Origin: Amylibacter sp.
GTDB taxonomy: Bacteria > Pseudomonadota > Alphaproteobacteria > Rhodobacterales > Rhodobacteraceae
Length of the DNA: 7,367 nucleotides
Assembly: GCA_027083485.1 (NCBI GenBank)
Contig: JALWOO010000008.1
Span: 1-7,367 of the forward strand
Reading direction: 5' to 3'
In this document: one piece after another, positions 5,523 to 7,367 of the stretch
How positions within the stretch are numbered: the stretch's first letter is position 1
Layout: each line of letters starts with the position of its first letter
Notes under the pieces: generated by a model
What the model saw: only the letters and a program-made list of their open reading frames with translations
Told to the model about the DNA's origin: nothing
Databases searched by the model: none
Program-made: the position numbers and the translations under genes

Positions 5523-7367
5523 TTAATACAAGCCACCCGAAGAAAGCGACCCAAAGCTGGCTTTTTTGGGGATCTTCTTGGTCTTGCCTGAAGCCGTTGT
5601 CACCACCTGATCCACTTCACTTTGTCCGCGATCAAACAGGTTCAGGTCTTCGCCCATGGCAAAGCCGCCGTCGATGATCCCGTAAACGCCGGCATCCGGC
5701 TCCTCGCCCTCATGGAACAGCTCTGCAACCACATCCGGCCCTTTGGCATTATCCGGCAAACGGGCACCGGTATAGCGGTCGAATTTGTAAAACACCGTAT
5801 TTGGCGGAACCGGAAAATCCGATGAACCGTAACGTTTCACGGCGTCTTTCATAAACTTGTTGAACACCGGCGCGCACATGCTGCCGCCAAAGGCCCCGCG
5901 GCCAAGGCTTTTGGGGCGGTCATAGCCCATGTAACAGCCCGCAACCATGGTCGGGGTAAAGCCGATAAACCACACATCCTTGGCGTCATTGGTGGTGCCG
6001 GTCTTGCCCGCGATCGGCACCCCGACGTTGATTGCCCGACTGGCGGTGCCGCGTTCCACAACGCCGCGCATCATCGAGGTCAACTGATAGGCGGTCACCG
6101 GATCCATGATCCGCTCGCGGTTGGAGACGATCGGCGGCGCTTCGCCTTCTGGCAAGGCCGGGAAACGACAGCCTTCACAGATACGCTTATCGTGGCGATA
6201 CACGGTTTTGCCGCGCCGGTCCTGCACCCGGTCCACAAGCGTTGGTTCCACCCGCTCGCCCCCGTTGGCGAACATGGCATAGGCCGAAATCATCCTGAAC
6301 AACGTGGTTTCCTGCGCGCCGAGCGAATTGGCAAGGAATTCGCCCATGTCGTCATAAACACCAAAGCGTTCCGCGTAATCCGCAACTACATTCATGCCCA
6401 CATCACGGGCCAAACGAATGGTCATCAGGTTGCGCGAATGCTCGATCCCCAAACGCATCGGCGCAGGGCCGTAATAGGTTTGAGAGGAATTTTTAGGCCG
6501 CCACAACCCTTGGGGCGTTTGTACCTCGATCGGGGCGTCGATAATGATAGTTGCCGGTGAATAGCCGCTGTCGAGCGCAGCCGCATAGACAAACGGCTTG
6601 AACGAAGACCCCGGTTGGCGCGCGGCCTGTGTGGCGCGGTTGAACACCGAATACTGATAGGAAAACCCGCCCTGCATCGCCAGAACACGGCCCGTGCGGG
6701 TATCCATGGCCATAAAGGCACCCTGAATTTTGGGGACCTGACGCAGCGACCAACGGACAAATTTGTCTTTCTTTGTTACCGCACGCACCAAAATGACATC
6801 GCCAACCGCCAACAGATCAGAGGGCTTTTTCGCCTTTTTGCCAGCGCGGCCATCTTCCTTGAGCGGGCGCCATTTTTTCATGTCCGACATCGGAATAAAA
6901 TGGCCGTCTCCGTCTTCCTTGACGCCTTCGATACCGATGCGCGCGGCTTTCTTTGACAGCGACAGAACCACCGCCGGATGCCAGCCCTTCACATCGCGCG
7001 AAATCCGGATATCCGCAAGCGCCTTGCGCCAGCTGGCCTCCTCCGACAAGAGCGCCGGATCAATTTTAGCGGCTGGCCCGCGATAAATACCTTGTTGGCG
7101 GTCATATTTTTCCAGCCCGTCCTGCAGGTATTTCGCAGCCTTTTCCTGCAAAAACGGATCCATTGTGGCACGAATGGACAGCCCGCCACCAAAAAATTCA
7201 TCCTCGCCGAATTCACTGGACAACTGGCGGCGGATTTCATCGCTGAAGTAATCACGCGGCGGGCGGTTGTTGCGCAAGGATTCCAAATCCCCGCTTTGCA
7301 CCGTCAGCAAATCACTGGCACGGGCCTCGTCGGCCTGTTCTTTGGTGATATAGCCGTTTTCCATCAT
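5523..7367 (-). CDS. mrcA: Penicillin-binding protein 1A, bifunctional peptidoglycan synthase (5' end outside window)
   Basis: This is the C-terminal 614 residues of a class A penicillin-binding protein, which polymerises glycan strands and crosslinks peptides in the periplasm. The open frame runs to the right edge, and the first visible residues (MENGYITKEQADEA) match the end of the glycosyltransferase domain, so the Met at 7367 is not the true start; the membrane anchor and most of that domain lie outside. A linker and OB-like domain follow (about 60-210). The transpeptidase domain has all three catalytic motifs: SSFK with nucleophile Ser254, SRN at 311-313 and KTGT at 455-458 (numbering from the edge). 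A CEGC pair at 397-400, which I recall from alphaproteobacterial PBP1A proteins, precedes KTGT. The C-terminal tail (about 570-614) is hydrophilic. The gene is intact at this end and converges on yaeQ. Confidence 0.96.
   Translation of the reverse strand: MMENGYITKEQADEARASDLLTVQSGDLESLRNNRPPRDYFSDEIRRQLSSEFGEDEFFGGGLSIRATMDPFLQEKAAKYLQDGLEKYDRQQGIYRGPAAKIDPALLSEEASWRKALADIRISRDVKGWHPAVVLSLSKKAARIGIEGVKEDGDGHFIPMSDMKKWRPLKEDGRAGKKAKKPSDLLAVGDVILVRAVTKKDKFVRWSLRQVPKIQGAFMAMDTRTGRVLAMQGGFSYQYSVFNRATQAARQPGSSFKPFVYAAALDSGYSPATIIIDAPIEVQTPQGLWRPKNSSQTYYGPAPMRLGIEHSRNLMTIRLARDVGMNVVADYAERFGVYDDMGEFLANSLGAQETTLFRMISAYAMFANGGERVEPTLVDRVQDRRGKTVYRHDKRICEGCRFPALPEGEAPPIVSNRERIMDPVTAYQLTSMMRGVVERGTASRAINVGVPIAGKTGTTNDAKDVWFIGFTPTMVAGCYMGYDRPKSLGRGAFGGSMCAPVFNKFMKDAVKRYGSSDFPVPPNTVFYKFDRYTGARLPDNAKGPDVVAELFHEGEEPDAGVYGIIDGGFAMGEDLNLFDRGQSEVDQVVTTASGKTKKIPKKASFGSLSSGGLY

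Noticed and set aside
6168..6179. CEGC in PBP1A as an unusual metal or redox site
   Set aside because: I recall this cysteine pair as common in alphaproteobacterial PBP1A proteins, so it is not special to this sequence.

Overview
The window looks like chromosomal DNA from an alphaproteobacterium, most likely a marine Rhodobacterales (Roseobacter-group) member. This is inferred from the TakP-like Tat-exported TRAP binding protein, the CEGC-containing PBP1A and the moderate GC content; no rRNA or other phylogenetic marker is present.

Layout. Positions 1-2561 (minus strand) hold a tripartite TRAP transporter read leftwards in the order binding protein (takP-like), small permease (DctQ family, unusually large), large permease (DctM family, cut by the left edge). 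The takP-to-dctQ gap (95 nt) carries a strong stem-loop, and dctQ to dctM is tightly coupled. Positions 2562-2780 are a divergent control region with a hairpin in the takP leader, a perfect 12-bp palindrome and weak candidate promoters on both strands. Positions 2781-4837 (plus strand) encode a two-component system: a Cache-domain sensor kinase of the NarL/HisKA_3 type and, overlapping by an ATGA, a NarL/FixJ-type response regulator. After a 104-nt gap containing a triple 7-bp repeat and a 13-bp palindrome comes yaeQ (4942-5481, plus). It converges on the 3' part of mrcA (PBP1A, 5523-7367, minus, N-terminus outside the window), with a long inverted repeat between them.

How they work together. 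The two-component system is divergent from the TRAP operon, as with dctSR/dctPQM in Rhodobacter capsulatus. The simplest reading is that the periplasmic Cache domain senses a small carboxylate or 2-oxo acid and the regulator switches on its uptake by the TRAP transporter. This is inference from layout and families. yaeQ and mrcA appear to be unrelated neighbours.

No mobile element, CRISPR array, tRNA or rRNA was seen. The window is mostly ordinary; the points of interest are regulatory DNA and RNA structures and several protein oddities.
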